Assembly: GCA_023548195.1 (NCBI GenBank)
Contig: JAJHZJ010000009.1
Coordinates: forward strand, 2,089,501-2,153,500
Length of the DNA stretch: 64,000 bases
Source: Bettongia penicillata ogilbyi
Lineage: Eukaryota; Chordata; Mammalia; Diprotodontia; Potoroidae
Direction of reading: 5' to 3'
Program-made: the position numbers and the translations under genes
Notes under the pieces: model-generated
Database searches by the model: none
The model's input: the letters and a program-made list of their open reading frames with translations, nothing else
Told to the model about the DNA's origin: nothing
Shown: piece after piece, positions 1 to 11,290 of the stretch
Layout of the letters: every line of letters starts with the position of its first letter
How positions within the stretch are numbered: the stretch's first letter is position 1

Positions 1-296
1 CCCACATGGCCACCACTGTAGGTTAGGTCCTCATCACCTCTCATCAGGACTATTATAATGGACTCCTGATTGATTTTCTTGCCTCAAGTCTCATCTAATT
101 CCAGTCCTTCCACACAACTGCCAAAGTGATTTTCCTTACGCATAAATCTGATCGTGCCATTCCCCTACACAGCTCCCTGTGGTGACTCCCTGTTGCCCCT
201 AGAGCAATCGTTTTTAAAACCCTTCAGATCCTGTTTGGAACTTCTCATTCCAATCTCATCGAACACTCCTTCCTCTCAAGATCTTGGCATTCTAGA
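1..296 (+). mobile_element. L2 LINE fragment (late coding/3' part)
   Basis: Decayed CR1-clade L2 sequence. The block around 115-140 (aaagtgattttcctta) and the following text also occur in the longer L2 copy at 22,620-22,700. The frame is destroyed. The copy is interrupted near 296 by an L1 tail and resumes near 735. It also runs off the left edge of the window. Confidence 0.75.
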
Positions 297-735
297 TGAA
301 AAGACAGTGTTCTGAACTGATGCTGAGTGAAGTGAGCAAAACCAAGAGAACACTGTACATAATAACGGCAAGACCGTTCGATGATCAACTATGATAGACA
401 ACTCTTCTCAGCAACACAATGATCCATCCAAGACAACTCCAAAATTCTCATGGCGGAAAATGTCGTCCACATCCAGAGAAAGAAATGTGGAGTCTGAACG
501 CAGAGTGGAGCAGACTGTTTCCACTTTTTTGTTGTTTTTTTTTGTGGTTTCCCCCTTTGGTTCTGTTTCTTCTTTCACAACGTGACTAATATGGAAAAAC
601 ATTTAACATGATTGCACATGTATAACCTATATCAGATCACTTGTCATTTTGGGGAGGGGAGGAAGGAAGAAACATCTGAAAAAATAAAATGAAAAGGAAA
701 ACAAAGGAGGAACAGCCAAAAAGAATTAAAAACCC
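296..735 (+). mobile_element. L1 LINE 3' end inserted in L2
   Basis: 5'-truncated L1 copy, mostly 3' UTR. The segment at about 318-360 (ctgatgctgagtgaagtgag onward) is the reverse complement of 9,218-9,260 in the L1 copy on the other strand. The piece at 465-500 (tccacatccagagaaagaaa) likewise matches 9,080-9,115. It ends in a G-rich stretch and an A-rich tail at 640-735, as L1 3' UTRs do. The short open frames here are chance. Confidence 0.8.
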
Positions 736-930
736 CATACCCAAAATGATAGCGTTCTTCACCCACAGCACTCTATCTCCCATCTGCTTACCTTTGCACC
801 TGCCATTCTCTATGCCTTACAACATCCCTCTCTTCCTTCAAAACTCAATTCAAGCATGCAAGGCTTTCCTGATTCCCCCAGTGCTCTCTCCCTCCCCAGC
901 AATCTTAGCATTGTTAAATTTGTTAATATT
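735..930 (+). mobile_element. L2 LINE, continuation after L1 insertion
   Basis: Same L2 copy as 1-296: the text continues with the serine/leucine-rich late coding part (ctttgcacctgccattctct) and the segment around 855-890 (aaggctttcctgattccccc). Confidence 0.65.
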
Positions 931-1007
931 ATTTTTCTTGACAATTATTTGCTAATAAATTTAATTTGTTAATATTATTTTCTAAATTCTTTAATATTAT
1001 TTTTGAC

Positions 1008-1080
1008 AATTGCTGTTCAAAGAAGACCATGACATTAGAGAAATGATGACTTTGTTTTGAGTGAGGGAGAGCTATGCAAG
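1008..1080 (-). mobile_element. Mar1-like SINE fragment
   Basis: About 70 bases match the tail half of the SINE family at 45,098, 50,759 and 59,071 (aagaagaccatgacattaga). The family name is from memory. Confidence 0.6.
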
Positions 1081-1081
1081 G

Positions 1082-1112
1082 TGTCTGTGTGTGTGTTATA
1101 TATATATATATG
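1082..1112. repeat. (TG)n/(TA)n microsatellite
   Basis: Short TG run followed directly by about eight TA units. Confidence 0.85.
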
Positions 1113-1139
1113 TCTGCCTGCATATGTGCTAGTTTTCTC

Positions 1140-1310
1140 TCTCTGGTCATAATATGAACTTGGAGAATAGGCATTATTTCATTCTTTGTATTTGTATCAT
1201 CTCTGTTACCTAACACAGTACATATCTGGCACATAGAAGGTACTTAATAATAGCACAGTGCAATGCATAGAGTAGATATTTAATAAGTATTTATTGGTTG
1301 GATTGATTCC
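1140..1310 (+). mobile_element. L2 LINE 3' terminus
   Basis: Ends with the typical L2 3' text: a 'cacagta...ctggcacata' block, then 'taataagtatttattggttg', the usual terminal repeat region. Confidence 0.65.
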
Positions 1311-1445
1311 TGTTCAACTTGATGAATTTAGCTGATGGGAGAACCTTTGTTCAAGACTTTAGATTATAGCTTCCTAGGGATGGTATGGGCATATACCTTG
1401 GACAGGTCTACAAGAGCAGACTCAATTGCAGGAAGGTTGTGGAAG

Positions 1446-1560
1446 CAGATTAAAATATAATTGGGAAACATTTAATAAAATAAATAAAAGTTTGAATATT
1501 ATAATATACAGAAATGTAATATATAATAATAGATAAAATGATATTTGATAAATGAAATAA
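1446..1560 (+). mobile_element. hAT-type DNA transposon fragment
   Basis: The segment 'cagattaaaatataattggg' and the following 'aaacatttaataaaataaat' are the reverse complement of 59,205-59,270, which lies in a better preserved hAT copy. Both ends are lost here, and the right part dissolves into AT-rich sequence. Confidence 0.5.
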
Positions 1561-1576
1561 TTATATAATTATAATA

Positions 1577-1730
1577 ATGGCTGACTAGATGGCACAATGT
1601 ATAGAGCACTGGGTCTGGAGTCAGAAAGACTCATCTTGTCCAAGTTCACATAGTGAGTCAATTCCAGAAGTGGGATTCAAACCCAGGTTGTGTGGTTGCA
1701 GGTCTACTGTCCTTTCCACTAGATTAGGCC
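1577..1730 (+). mobile_element. SINE head followed by MIR fragment
   Basis: 1577-1640 is a tRNA-like SINE head (tagatggcacaatgtataga). From about 1640 the text reads as a MIR-type SINE on the opposite strand (gtgggattcaaacccaggtt), so two SINE pieces abut. Confidence 0.6.
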
Positions 1731-2435
1731 GATTTTACAAACTAAGGGAGAATGGAGACTGAAAGTCTTCATGGGCTTCACTGTCCCTTTAAAAGAAAAA
1801 TAAGCAAGTGTATGCCTTTCATTCTTTACGTTTATTACAAAGCCTGAAGCAAAATTGATGGTTTTGTACACACATTCCAGCTCTTATTCTCTGATTGCCC
1901 CCCTTTACCCCATACACACACATTTCCTATTTACAGTAGTTTCTTATCTGGTGGAAATGCTCCTTTGGGGAAGCTTGAGTGAGCAGGAACTGAGGCATAA
2001 CTGGAATGTGCATGAAAGCCACGCTTTCTTAATTCAGTGACATCAGCCTTGGCACCTAATCAAGCAAGCCCACTTTTTCCCTCCTGTGCACCCTGAAGAG
2101 CGCCCAATCTCATTTTCCACAAGGGCCTTGGAACCAACATCTGGAGCAAGGAGGGAGGAAAGCAGCATGAAATAGCCTTCAGTCATTGATTAGGGGCATG
2201 TCATGTGCTTTGTTAACTGCTGGAAAAGCAGCTGCTGGGTATTGGGGTGGGGTCAGGGCATGTCGATGGTGCAAAAACATAGGGCAAGATAGGGAGGGAA
2301 CGAAGGAGGAGCAGCAGTGTGTTAGCATGTAGCAGTGACAGCTAAATGGGAAATCAATTCTGTAGATTGGCTTAAAATGAAAAAAGGTAGTAAAAGAAAG
2401 TAGGGGGTATCTTTTATTTAAGGGAGACAACATCA
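1731..2435. other. No recognisable feature
   Basis: No repeat family, splice-flanked open frame or RNA gene recognised. Short open frames on both strands have no family resemblance. Confidence 0.5.
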
Positions 2436-2600
2436 TGGAGTAGAAAAAGTAACAGATTGGGAATTAGGAAGCCCAAATTCTATTTCCAGTTCTGCCACTG
2501 CTAAGTTAGATTCCCTGAATCTCAGTTTCCTCATCTGTAAAATGGGGAGTTGGATCAGATGATCTCAAAGGTCCCTTCCATTTCTATGGATTCTACACTC
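2436..2600 (+). mobile_element. MIR-type SINE
   Basis: tRNA-derived head, then the diagnostic core 'tcagtttcctcatctgtaaa' at 2,522 and the tail 'ggatcagatgatctcaaagg'. Confidence 0.85.
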
Positions 2601-2639
2601 TCTAAGCTTCCTTCCAGCTGAAACACAAAAGTTTTTGCT

Positions 2640-2800
2640 CTAAGGTTAATTTCTTGGAGGACCTCAGACTATTTGCTGAACTTATCATTGCTTAAACTTC
2701 CTCACCTATCCAATGGGGGAATACCAACCTCATCAACCACATTCTTTGTTGTGAGGGTCAAATTGGAGAAAAGATAATTTCTTTGAGCAATATAGCATGC
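2640..2800 (+). mobile_element. MIR-type SINE 3' fragment
   Basis: Retains a degraded core (cctcacctatccaatggggg) and the downstream 'ttgttgtgagggtcaaattg' seen in the full copy at 34,966-35,212. Confidence 0.55.
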
Positions 2801-3518
2801 CATGTAAATACAAAATATGGCAATCTTTGCTCTGGTCTCCAGTCTCCAAATTCATTTGGAATGAGTGTTGCTGATTTCATGCTCTGTGGATGGGCAGACC
2901 CTCTCCTTGCTCTCCCCAGGCAGAGCTGCCAGGTTCCCTCTTCAAGAACTTGGACTCAACCCTGGGAGGAGCTCCTCAGCTGCTCCCAGACTCAGTGGCC
3001 CTCAAGTGCCCGTGAACTATTTGGCTCATTTTCCCAAGTCCCTCCATCTCTAAGCAGTCCTCTTTTAGAAAATCCATTGTGACTATGCACTCTCCTAGAG
3101 CATAATCAGATCACACTTGGTGAATTTTTTTATGCATCAAAACCTTAATCTACTTATCAAGCCACAATAGAGAAAGCCTCAACAATAAATGAGATTTGCA
3201 TGGGGTAAGCTTCAGTTTAGGGCTTGGGGAAACACATGCTATTGATGTCATGCTTTTCTCCCCACTCCCTCCCCCCCCACTTTTTTTCTTTTCCAAGCTG
3301 TTTCCTGGAACATCCCACACTCGTTATGTCTTTCTTGAAGTCTCTTGGCCTTCTCTCCTCTGCCTCTTTTCCATGAATAGGAACATGGACTTCAGAGCCA
3401 AAAGGGACGTTAAGAAAATATATCCTCAGAAATGTTTTTTTTTTTTTTAGAACAAGAATTTCAAATTGAGGAGGTGACTTTTAGGATCGTTTATCTAGAG
3501 CTAGAAAAACTTATTATT
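2801..3518. other. No recognisable feature
   Basis: Unique-looking sequence with a C-run and T-run at about 3,268-3,290. Nothing with family resemblance was found. Confidence 0.45.
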
Positions 3519-3519
3519 A

Positions 3520-3772
3520 TTTGGTTGTTTCTTAGTCGTGTTTGACTCTTCATGACCCCACGTTTGAGGTTTTCTTAGCAGAGATACTGAACTGGTTTGC
3601 CATTTCTTTCATCAGCTCATTTTACACATGAGAAAACTGAGGCAGAAAAGGTTAAGTGACTTGCTCAAGATCACATAGCTAGTTAGCGTCTGAGGCCGGA
3701 TTTGAACTCAGGAAGATGAGTCTTCATGACTCCACGCCCAGCACTCTATCCGCTGCACCACCTAGATGCCCC
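3520..3772 (-). mobile_element. RTE-tailed SINE, near full length
   Basis: Full-length copy on the minus strand. The left end is the RTE-type tail (cttagtcgtgtttgactctt), then 'cattttacacatgagaaaac', the tRNA-like B-box region, and the head at 'ccacctagatgcccc'. Like its relatives it is non-coding and would depend on an RTE LINE for movement. Confidence 0.9.
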
Positions 3773-3779
3773 AAGAAGG

Positions 3780-3950
3780 AAGCTTACATGCCATTTTAGG
3801 CCAACCATCCCATTTTCAGTTGACTAGTTTGAGGCTCAAGGAACTTTAGTGAATTACCCAGAGCTCACATAGATAGTAAGCATCACAAATGAAGTTTGAA
3901 CCCAGTTCCTTTGACTCCAGACCAATATCCCTTCTACTGTAACAAACTGC
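3780..3950 (-). mobile_element. MIR-type SINE
   Basis: Reverse-strand copy with decayed core (cattttcagttgactagttt) and B-box-like 'gtttgaacccagttcctttg'. Confidence 0.7.
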
Positions 3951-4311
3951 CTCCTTCTCCAAGCACACATGGGTCTGAAGTAGGAGAGGCACACTTCAAA
4001 TCCAGATGTTCTCCCTTCAGATCTAATAATTCTTTCTGTTATATTATGGTACCTCCCCCTAAAATACCGTGTTCAAGTCCTTTCCTTTGCCTGGGTGAGG
4101 ATGGCTACTGGGAAATGGAGCCTGGCATTTCATTGATCATCTCCTTCTGTTCCCTTTTCCCATCCTTCCTCCTGCACTGAGGGTTTATAACAAAATAATG
4201 GTCCCCCTTTGAAAGATTGCCTGTCCCAGAAGAATTGATATCCTGACACAGTGAAATAGAGCTCAGTTTCCCCTCTACAAAATCTTCCCTGAATACCACA
4301 CCTTTCAGTGA

Positions 4312-4480
4312 TAGGCTGGTAGAGGTGCAGTGGAAAGAATGCCAAGCCTTGAGTCAGGAAGACCTGAGTTCAAATCTAGCCCCAAACACTTACTAGCTGT
4401 GTGACCCTGGGCAGTCACTTAAACTTAATTGCTTCCAGGAAGGAAGGAAGGAAGGGAGGAAGGAAGGAAGGAAGGAAACT
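4312..4480 (+). mobile_element. WSINE1-like SINE with (GGAA)n tail
   Basis: tRNA-like head and 'gagttcaaatctagcc', then 'cacttactagctgtgtgacc'. After 'cacttaaacttaattgct' it goes straight into a GGAA repeat (4,438-4,480) instead of the RTE tail of its relatives. That structure resembles the WSINE1 type of Australian marsupials (recalled, not searched). Confidence 0.65.
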
Positions 4481-4639
4481 GATCCTTTAGTCCTTATAGC
4501 ACATTGAGTCTATGCCACACTCACTTGGCAGCTCTCACATGCTACCTTTCTTGTTACTTATATTGTTTGTATGTACATTTAGTTTCCCTAATTGGATTAT
4601 AGGTTTCATGAAAGAAAGGATTGTATCTTGTTTATCTAT

Positions 4640-4895
4640 GGCATATAATAGAAAAAGCACAAACTCTGTAGTCAGAGAACATCAGTTCAAATCCTACCAC
4701 CTCTGTGACCTTGGGCAGTCAAAAGTCTCTCGATCCCAGGTTCTTTAGCTGTAAAATGAAGGGGATGGTCTACACAGGCTTAATATATAATCCTATGATC
4801 CTGCTGCCTGTGTGGGTCTCAGTTTCCTCATCTGTAAAATGAGCAGTTTAGATTAGATGGCTCTGAAGGTCTGTCCAGCTCCAAGTATATGATAT
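4640..4895 (+). mobile_element. MIR-type SINE copies, tandem fragments
   Basis: A head and core at 4,640-4,800 (gttcaaatcctaccacctct) followed by a second core and tail at 4,803-4,895 (tcagtttcctcatctgtaaa). Confidence 0.7.
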
Positions 4896-5010
4896 GACTT
4901 AGGATCCTTGCATTCAGGACTTGACAGTACTTTTCCACCTAGCAAATATTGAATGATTCATTACTTTAGGTTGAGCCCAAGAAGAGTAGTAATAGTGGCA
5001 ACACTTTATG

Positions 5011-5265
5011 TTTGTCGTTGAGTCATTTCAATTATGTCTGGCTCACTGCGACCCCATTTGGGGTTGTGTTGGCAGATATAGTAGAGTGGTTGGCTGTTTC
5101 CTTCTCCAGCTCATTTCACAGATGAGGAAACTGAGGTAAAAAGGCCAAGTGACTTGCCCAGGGCCACACAGCTAATAAGTGTCTAAGGCCAGGTTTGAAC
5201 TTATGAAGATGAGTCTTCCTGACTCCAGACTCCAGTATTTTATCCATTCCACCATCTAGCTGCCC
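5011..5265 (-). mobile_element. RTE-tailed SINE, full length
   Basis: Tail 'gagtcatttcaattatgtct', core 'cagatgaggaaactgaggta' and head 'accatctagctgcccta' are all present in the family order. Confidence 0.9.
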
Positions 5266-5649
5266 TATTTTATACTTAGAGAGCTCTTATGACTTTCCAA
5301 AGTGCTTTCATATCTGTTCTACTAGAATCCTACTCTTATGCATCACAATGGATTGAAGGTGACTATGTTCTCAAAGGTTCTGACAGTCAAGTCCCAAACT
5401 CTGGAGGGTGCCTTACATGAATTTATGGAGTCACTTATTTTTGGTGCTAACCCTTTTGGTTGTGAGACACCAAAGCAAAATATTCCATAGTACTTGGGCA
5501 GGTAAACAAACTCACAACCTTGGCTTTGTTCCATTCTTGAAGCCTGGCAGGATGACTTGATTCTGTTTAGTTCATTTCAACAAATATTCATTAATTGCCT
5601 AATACTTCATCTCAGGATGAATTAGATGTCTTGTTTCATTCTCCACAAT
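5266..5649. other. No recognisable feature
   Basis: A short L2-like scrap (caacaaatattcattaattg) lies near 5,578; the rest is unrecognised. Confidence 0.4.
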
Positions 5650-7257
5650 AGGTAGAACATCCAAGCTGATTTGCCAAGAAGTTTCTGTGATGTTCAGGGT
5701 CAATTCTACAACCCTTCCCTATCTCCACCACATTAAGGATCTTTGGCAAAGGCTATCTTATTGTATATACATTCTGGAGAATGAAGTCAAGTGTGCCCTA
5801 GGAAACATTGCTAACAATAAAATTAGTGGAGGGATGGAATTCCAGCTGAGTCATTCAAAACCCTAAAAGATGATGCTGTTAATGTACTGCATTCAGTAGA
5901 TCAGCAAATTTGGAAAACACAACAGTGGTCACTGGATGGAAAAGGTCAGTTTATGTCTCAATCCTAATAAAAGGCAACGCCAAAGAATGTTCAAATTACT
6001 AAACAGTTGTGCTTAGTTCAAATGCTAGCAAGGTTATGCTTAAGATTTTGCAAGATAGGCTTCAGCAATGTGTAAACTGACCAGAAATGCAGGCTGGTTT
6101 TTGGAGAGGCAGAAGAACCAGAGACCAAATTGCCAATATTTATTGGATTATGGAGAAAGCAAGGGAGTTCCAGAGAAGCAGCTTCTTCTATTTCACTGAC
6201 TGCATGGAAGCCTTTAACTATGAATCTCACAATAAAATGTGGCAAGTCCTCAAAGTGATAAGAGTATCAGATCATCTTACTTGTCTTTTTAGGAACCTGT
6301 ATGCAGGTGATGAAGCAATAGTTAGAACCAAACATGGTACAACTGATTGGTTTAAGATTGGGAAAGGAGTATGACAAAGCTATATATTGCCAACCTATTT
6401 ATTTAATTTATATGCAGAGTACATCATGTGAAATACCAGGCTGAATGAATTAAGAGCCAGAACTAAGGTTGCTGGGAGAAATATCAACAATCTCAGATAT
6501 GCAGATGATACCACTCTGATGGTAGAAAGTGAAGAGAAATTAAGAAGCTTCTTGATAAAGATAAAAAAGGAGAGTGTAAAAGCTGACTTAAAGCTTAACA
6601 GCAAAAAAGTTCTTGGCAAATAGTCTCCACATTTCCTGGCAAATAGAAGGATAAGAAATAGAAGCAGTGTCAAATTTTATATTCTTGGGCTCAGAGATCA
6701 CTGCAGATGGTGACGGCAGCCATGAAATTAAAAGATATTTGCTCCTTTGGAATGAAAGCTATGGCAAAGCTGGACAGCATACTAAAAAAAGTAGAGATAA
6801 CACTTAACCAACAAGGTACTTACAGTAAAAGCTACAGATTTTCCAGTAGCAATATATGGCTGTGAGAGTGGACTGTAAAGAAGCATGAGCATCACATTGA
6901 TGCTTTGTGGAGTTGGAGAAGACTTTTGAAGAGTTCCTCAGACAGCAAAGAGATCAACTCAGTTAAGAGCAAGATCATGGAAAAATCAAGTACTGAAGCT
7001 GAGATTAAATACTTTGGTCATATCATGAGAAGACGGGGACTCATTGGAAAAGGCTCTCCCTGATATTGAGAAGGATTGAAGACAAAAGGAAAAGGATATG
7101 GCAGAGAATGAGATGGATAGAGAGTGTTGTGAAAGTAAAGAGTTTGGACAGACTTCAGGAGATAGTGAAAGATAGAAGGGTCCCATGTGCTATGATCCAT
7201 GGGGTCACAAAGAGTCAGACACAACTGAATGATGGAACACAACAACAAAATCTTATT
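5650..7257 (+). pseudogene. RTE (BovB-like) LINE, 5'-truncated reverse transcriptase
   Basis: Remnant of a non-LTR retrotransposon of the RTE clade, closest in remembered text to BovB. In one frame from about 6,087 the reverse transcriptase is readable: a QAGF-x-GR-x-TRDQIAN block, palm motif A with its aspartate at 6,198-6,200 (context TDCMEAFN) and motif C YADD at 6,498-6,509. The reader then reaches the 'ITADGD' and 'RMRW' blocks at about 6,690 and 7,105. The apurinic endonuclease end is missing. A TGA at 6,372-6,374 sits where the family normally has arginine (GVRQG), consistent with CpG decay of CGA. Further stops and frame changes follow. The element ends in 'gtcacaaagagtcagacaca' plus an ACAACAA-rich tail. 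It is inactive. Confidence 0.92.
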
Positions 7258-7439
7258 ATAAAGGCAGGGTATAAAGTTACCCATATGGTATGATTTGAAG
7301 GGTTTTGAGCGACATCCAAATATCTCCCCCCTACTGACCAACTGTTGATGCCTGAAATTCTCAATATTAGAATTTCATTCTTTTGGAAGAGGGAACCATC
7401 TCTTTCAAAATGTAAATCCTTCTTACTTCTAATTCTAAA

Positions 7440-7805
7440 ATGCTTACTTCTAACTGGGCTCAGCTTCTGAGTCCCCAGACTTCTACACCTCCACCCCATC
7501 TGTCTTCACCAGCTGGAGATGCCTCCGCCCTTGTGGCTTCCCCTCCTTCCTCCTCTAGCATCATCGAATTCTAGCCCAGTACCTCTACATGAAGAAGTTC
7601 TTGGCCAGCCATGCTCACTTGCTCACTTGGAACTTGGCTCTGGTTCTGATTCTCTTGATTTTTACACCTCCACGTCCCCACACACACCCCTTTCAGTCCC
7701 CCTTTATTTATCTTTTTTATGTTAAATATAAACTCCTTGAGGGCAGGGACTTATTTCTTTTTATTTGCAGACTAAGCACAGTGATCAATAAATGTTTTAT
7801 TTAAA
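7440..7805 (+). mobile_element. L2-tailed repeat
   Basis: The 3' end has the L2-like 'aaactccttgagggcaggga' and 'gatcaataaatgttt' tail. The upstream part (ttcctcctctagcatcat) resembles the family at 15,128-15,520. Confidence 0.55.
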
Positions 7806-8559
7806 CTAGTCTTTCCAATCTAAATCTAAGGGGGAACTTTAGAAATCTATTAATAGTAATGATACCTTGTTTTGATTTTTTTTCAGTGCATTTCCTGACC
7901 TCGTTAGTTTAGGCACTTAAGCAACTCAGATCTGGGTCCTCTTATGTCCATGTCCTTCCATAAGTCTTGCAATATGCTATCTGCCCACTGTGCTACTAAT
8001 CTGTCATCCCTCACTCTCAATACATGATGGATCACCATCTTTTCTGTTCAAATGTAAGTTTGGGCATGTCCTTGAAGATATATCTTAAATTATTTCTTAT
8101 ATGCCTATCATCATTGACAACATGCTACAGCCTACACACACTCAACATCTTTTCCATTGCCCTATGGATCAGTGATGGATTTTGGCTCTTTGGAGATCAT
8201 AGTATCTCAAGATTCACAAAGCATCATTGGGAGAATGGAGATATCTCCCAAGGTGTGCTTTTGTGACAGGGGCAGCTGAGGATCACTGAAGGTGCTACAC
8301 AATTTCCCAAAGGCCAAGTACTTTGTTCAATGACTATTCAAGACATGTGTATACATTTATGTGCACATATATGCATATATTTATTTTTACTGGATTTGTA
8401 TTTTCATTAGTACATTGGCATAGGGAGGTCCTAGTAAGGAACTCTTCTACCAATGTCAGTCAGTACCTGCTCTATAACTTATCCTGGAGATACTGGGAGA
8501 TTAAATGACTTGCCTAGAGTCTTCATTGGAAATAGGGTGGCCTAGTTCTTTGGGAGTTC
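7806..8559. other. Mostly unrecognised; degraded MIR-like piece near 8,455-8,545
   Basis: Only 'ggagattaaatgacttgcct' (8,496-8,515) recalls a MIR-type SINE on the minus strand. Nothing else is identified. Confidence 0.4.
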
Positions 8560-8935
8560 CCTACACCAATCGCAAGTTCAGATCACCTCTTTGTTTTCCC
8601 ATGTTAATCACTAGTCCTATACATTCTGTTTCATTTGTTTAAAATTCTCCTTTTTCATTTTGGTTACTAATAATTTGGTTTTCCTTTTTAAAAAAAAATC
8701 AAATAAACAAGTAGTTTAATGTATTCTATTGTACTAAAAAAGTTCCTTAATTTATTTATTTATTCATTTTGCTTTCAATTTTGTTAATCTCTTCTTTGAT
8801 ATTCAAAATTTCTATTTTGGCATTTGAGTTAAAAATTTTATTTTTGGTTTTCTTGATTTGTTTTAGTTACATGCTTAATTTCTTAATTTGTTCTTTCTTT
8901 TTTGGTAAGAGCATTTAGAGAAACATATTTGCTCC
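8560..8935 (-). mobile_element. L1 ORF2 fragment (old)
   Basis: On the minus strand this resembles the mid-ORF2 text of mammalian L1; the segment 'aagagcatttagagaaacat' is the most characteristic. It abuts the L1 3' end that follows and may be a separate copy. Confidence 0.5.
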
Positions 8936-10440
8936 TGAGAATGATTTTTGCATTCATATTAAACATACTTTCACAGTCATGATGTAAAGAAGAATTCGAA
9001 CTAATGGGAGGAACCATGAGAAAGAAGAAATGAAACAAAACAACAAAAGAAAAGGAGAGTAAATAATCTTCTTCAGTCTGCATTCAGACTCTAAAGTTCT
9101 TCCTCTGGATGTGGATGGCATTTTCCATCATAAGTTTTTTTGAAGCTAACTGTCTTAGAACCTTGCAATGCTGAGAAAGGCTAAGTCTATCAAAGTCAGT
9201 CATCACACAATGTGACTGTTGCTGTGTACAATGTTCTCCTGGTTCTGCTCACTTCACTCAGCATCAGTTCATATGAGTCTTTCCAGGTTTTTCTGAAGCC
9301 TGCATGTTCATCATTTCTTATAGCACAATAGTATTCCATTATATTCATATATCACCACTTGTCTAGCCATTCTCCAGTTGATGAGCATCCCCTTAATTTC
9401 CAATTCTTTGCCAGCACAAAAGGAACTGCTATAAATATTTTTGTACATATGGGTCCTTTTCCTGTTTTTATGAACTCTTTGGAATACAGACCCAGAAATG
9501 ATATTGCTGGGTCAAAGGGTATGTACAGTTTTGCAGCCCTTTGGGCATAGATCCAATTTTGCTCTCCAGAATGGTTGGATCAGTTCACAACCCCATCAAC
9601 ATTAGTGTTCCAATTTTCCCACATCTTCTCCAGCATTTATAATTTTCCTCTTTTGTTATGTTAACTAATCTGATAGGTGTGATGTGATACATCAGAGTTG
9701 TTTTGATTTGAATTTCTCTAATCAATAGTGATTTAGAGCATTTTTTCATATGACTATAGATAGCTTTAATTTCTTCATCTGAAAATTGCCTGTTCATATC
9801 CTTTGACCATTTATCAATTTGGGAATGACCGGTATTCTCATAAATTTAACTCAGTTCCCTATATATTTCAGAAATGAGGCATTTATTAGAGACACTGGTT
9901 ATAAAAATTCTTTCCCAGTTTTCCACTTCCCTCCTAATCTTGGTTGCATTGACTTTGTTTATGCAAAACCTTTTTAATTTAATATAATAAAAACTTTGTA
10001 TTTCATAATGTTCTCTATCTCTGGTCATAAACTCTTCTATTCTCCATAAATCTGACAGGCAAACCTTTCCTTGCTCTCCCAGTTTGCTTGTAGTATCAGC
10101 CTTTATATCTAAATCATGTGTCCATTTGGACTTTATTCTTGTGTATGATGTCAAGCATTGGTTTATGCCCAGTTTCTGCCACACTGTTATCCAGGTTTCC
10201 CAGAAGTTTTTGTCAGATAGTGAGTTCTTATCCCAGAAGCTAGAGTCTTTGGATTCATCAAAAAGTAGATTACTATAATCACCGACTACTGTGTCTTGCA
10301 TACCTAACCTATTCCACTAGATCCACCGCTCTATCTCTTAGCCAGTACCAAGTAGTTCTCATGATTCCTACTTTATAATACAATTTAAAATCTGATTTTA
10401 GGGAATCTATTGCTTGAGTAAAGTTATATATTTTTTATGC
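8936..10440 (-). pseudogene. L1 LINE: ORF2 C-terminus and 3' UTR
   Basis: 3' UTR at about 8,960-9,330, then L1 ORF2 read backwards. The clearest coding block is 9,846-10,301 (151 codons): residues such as WDKNSLSDKNFWETW, SYTRIKSKWTHDLDIK and NWERIF correspond to the C-terminal segment of mammalian L1 ORF2 protein. Stops and frameshifts separate this from the next block at 9,585-9,797 (SDEEIKAIYSHMKKCS), which also matches L1. No reverse-transcriptase core is present before the sequence changes character near 10,440. Confidence 0.85.
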
Positions 10441-11290
10441 TAAGCTCTTTCTTTCTCTTCCAAGTCTTCATAGTTCTCATTTTTCCCTCTAATACTTTCT
10501 TTTCATTCATAAAATTATTTTAAACATTTAAAAATCTCTTACTTTATTTCTTTCATAAATTCTAGTTCAACTTGTTTCCAAGCTGTGTTTTTCTTTCAGG
10601 CTTTGAGATACTTAGAGATCATTCTTTTCTTTTGGTTTTGTGTATTAGGAATCTCTGTCACCATAATAGTTGTTTATAGTGGGAATTATACATATATACA
10701 TATACATACATAAACACACATAGCTCAAGCTTTGCAGGTTCTGTGCACTTCTGTAATAAGTGTATGAGCCACTCTTAGTCTTGTTTTGCATTATAGGGTC
10801 CTGTTGCTTCTTTCTCACTTGCTGAGTGCTGTGTTCTTCAAGGATCTCAAAGACCCCTCAGCCTGGAGAATTGCAAGCTTCCAGTGCACTCAAAGCTATT
10901 TGATCTAGGGCAAAGTCTGATTGCTGTCATCCTGGTCTGAGCTTTGTAAACCTAGGATTCTGATTTCTGTCTGTGCAATACAACTATGGACTTACCTCAA
11001 CTGGAGGTCCAGCAGACTGCTACTGTCTCAATTCTCCATCAGCCAGCTAAAAATCTCTGCTGGATTAGAGCAATGGAAATTATTTGGCTACAGAATTCAG
11101 ACTATTCTCAGGGCTCAATTCAAGACCTTGCTCCAGGTCACACAACTACTATTTGCTTCTGTTCCAGTTTTTTGCCCAGTATATAGCCTCAGGCCCAGGA
11201 TCACTCCTTGCCAACATGTAGCCACAGGACACCTACTCCTAGGCACAGGTCCTCTCAGGCACTACTAGATCTTTGACCCACTTTTGAGTC
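10441..11290 (-). mobile_element. Possible L1 ORF1/5' part
   Basis: 10,441-10,680 read on the minus strand is rich in Glu, Lys and Leu codons like an L1 ORF1 coiled coil. 10,780-11,280 is a more GC-rich stretch that could be a 5' UTR. If so, this and 8,936-10,440 are one L1 with most of ORF2 deleted. Two plus-strand open frames here show no family resemblance. Confidence 0.35.
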
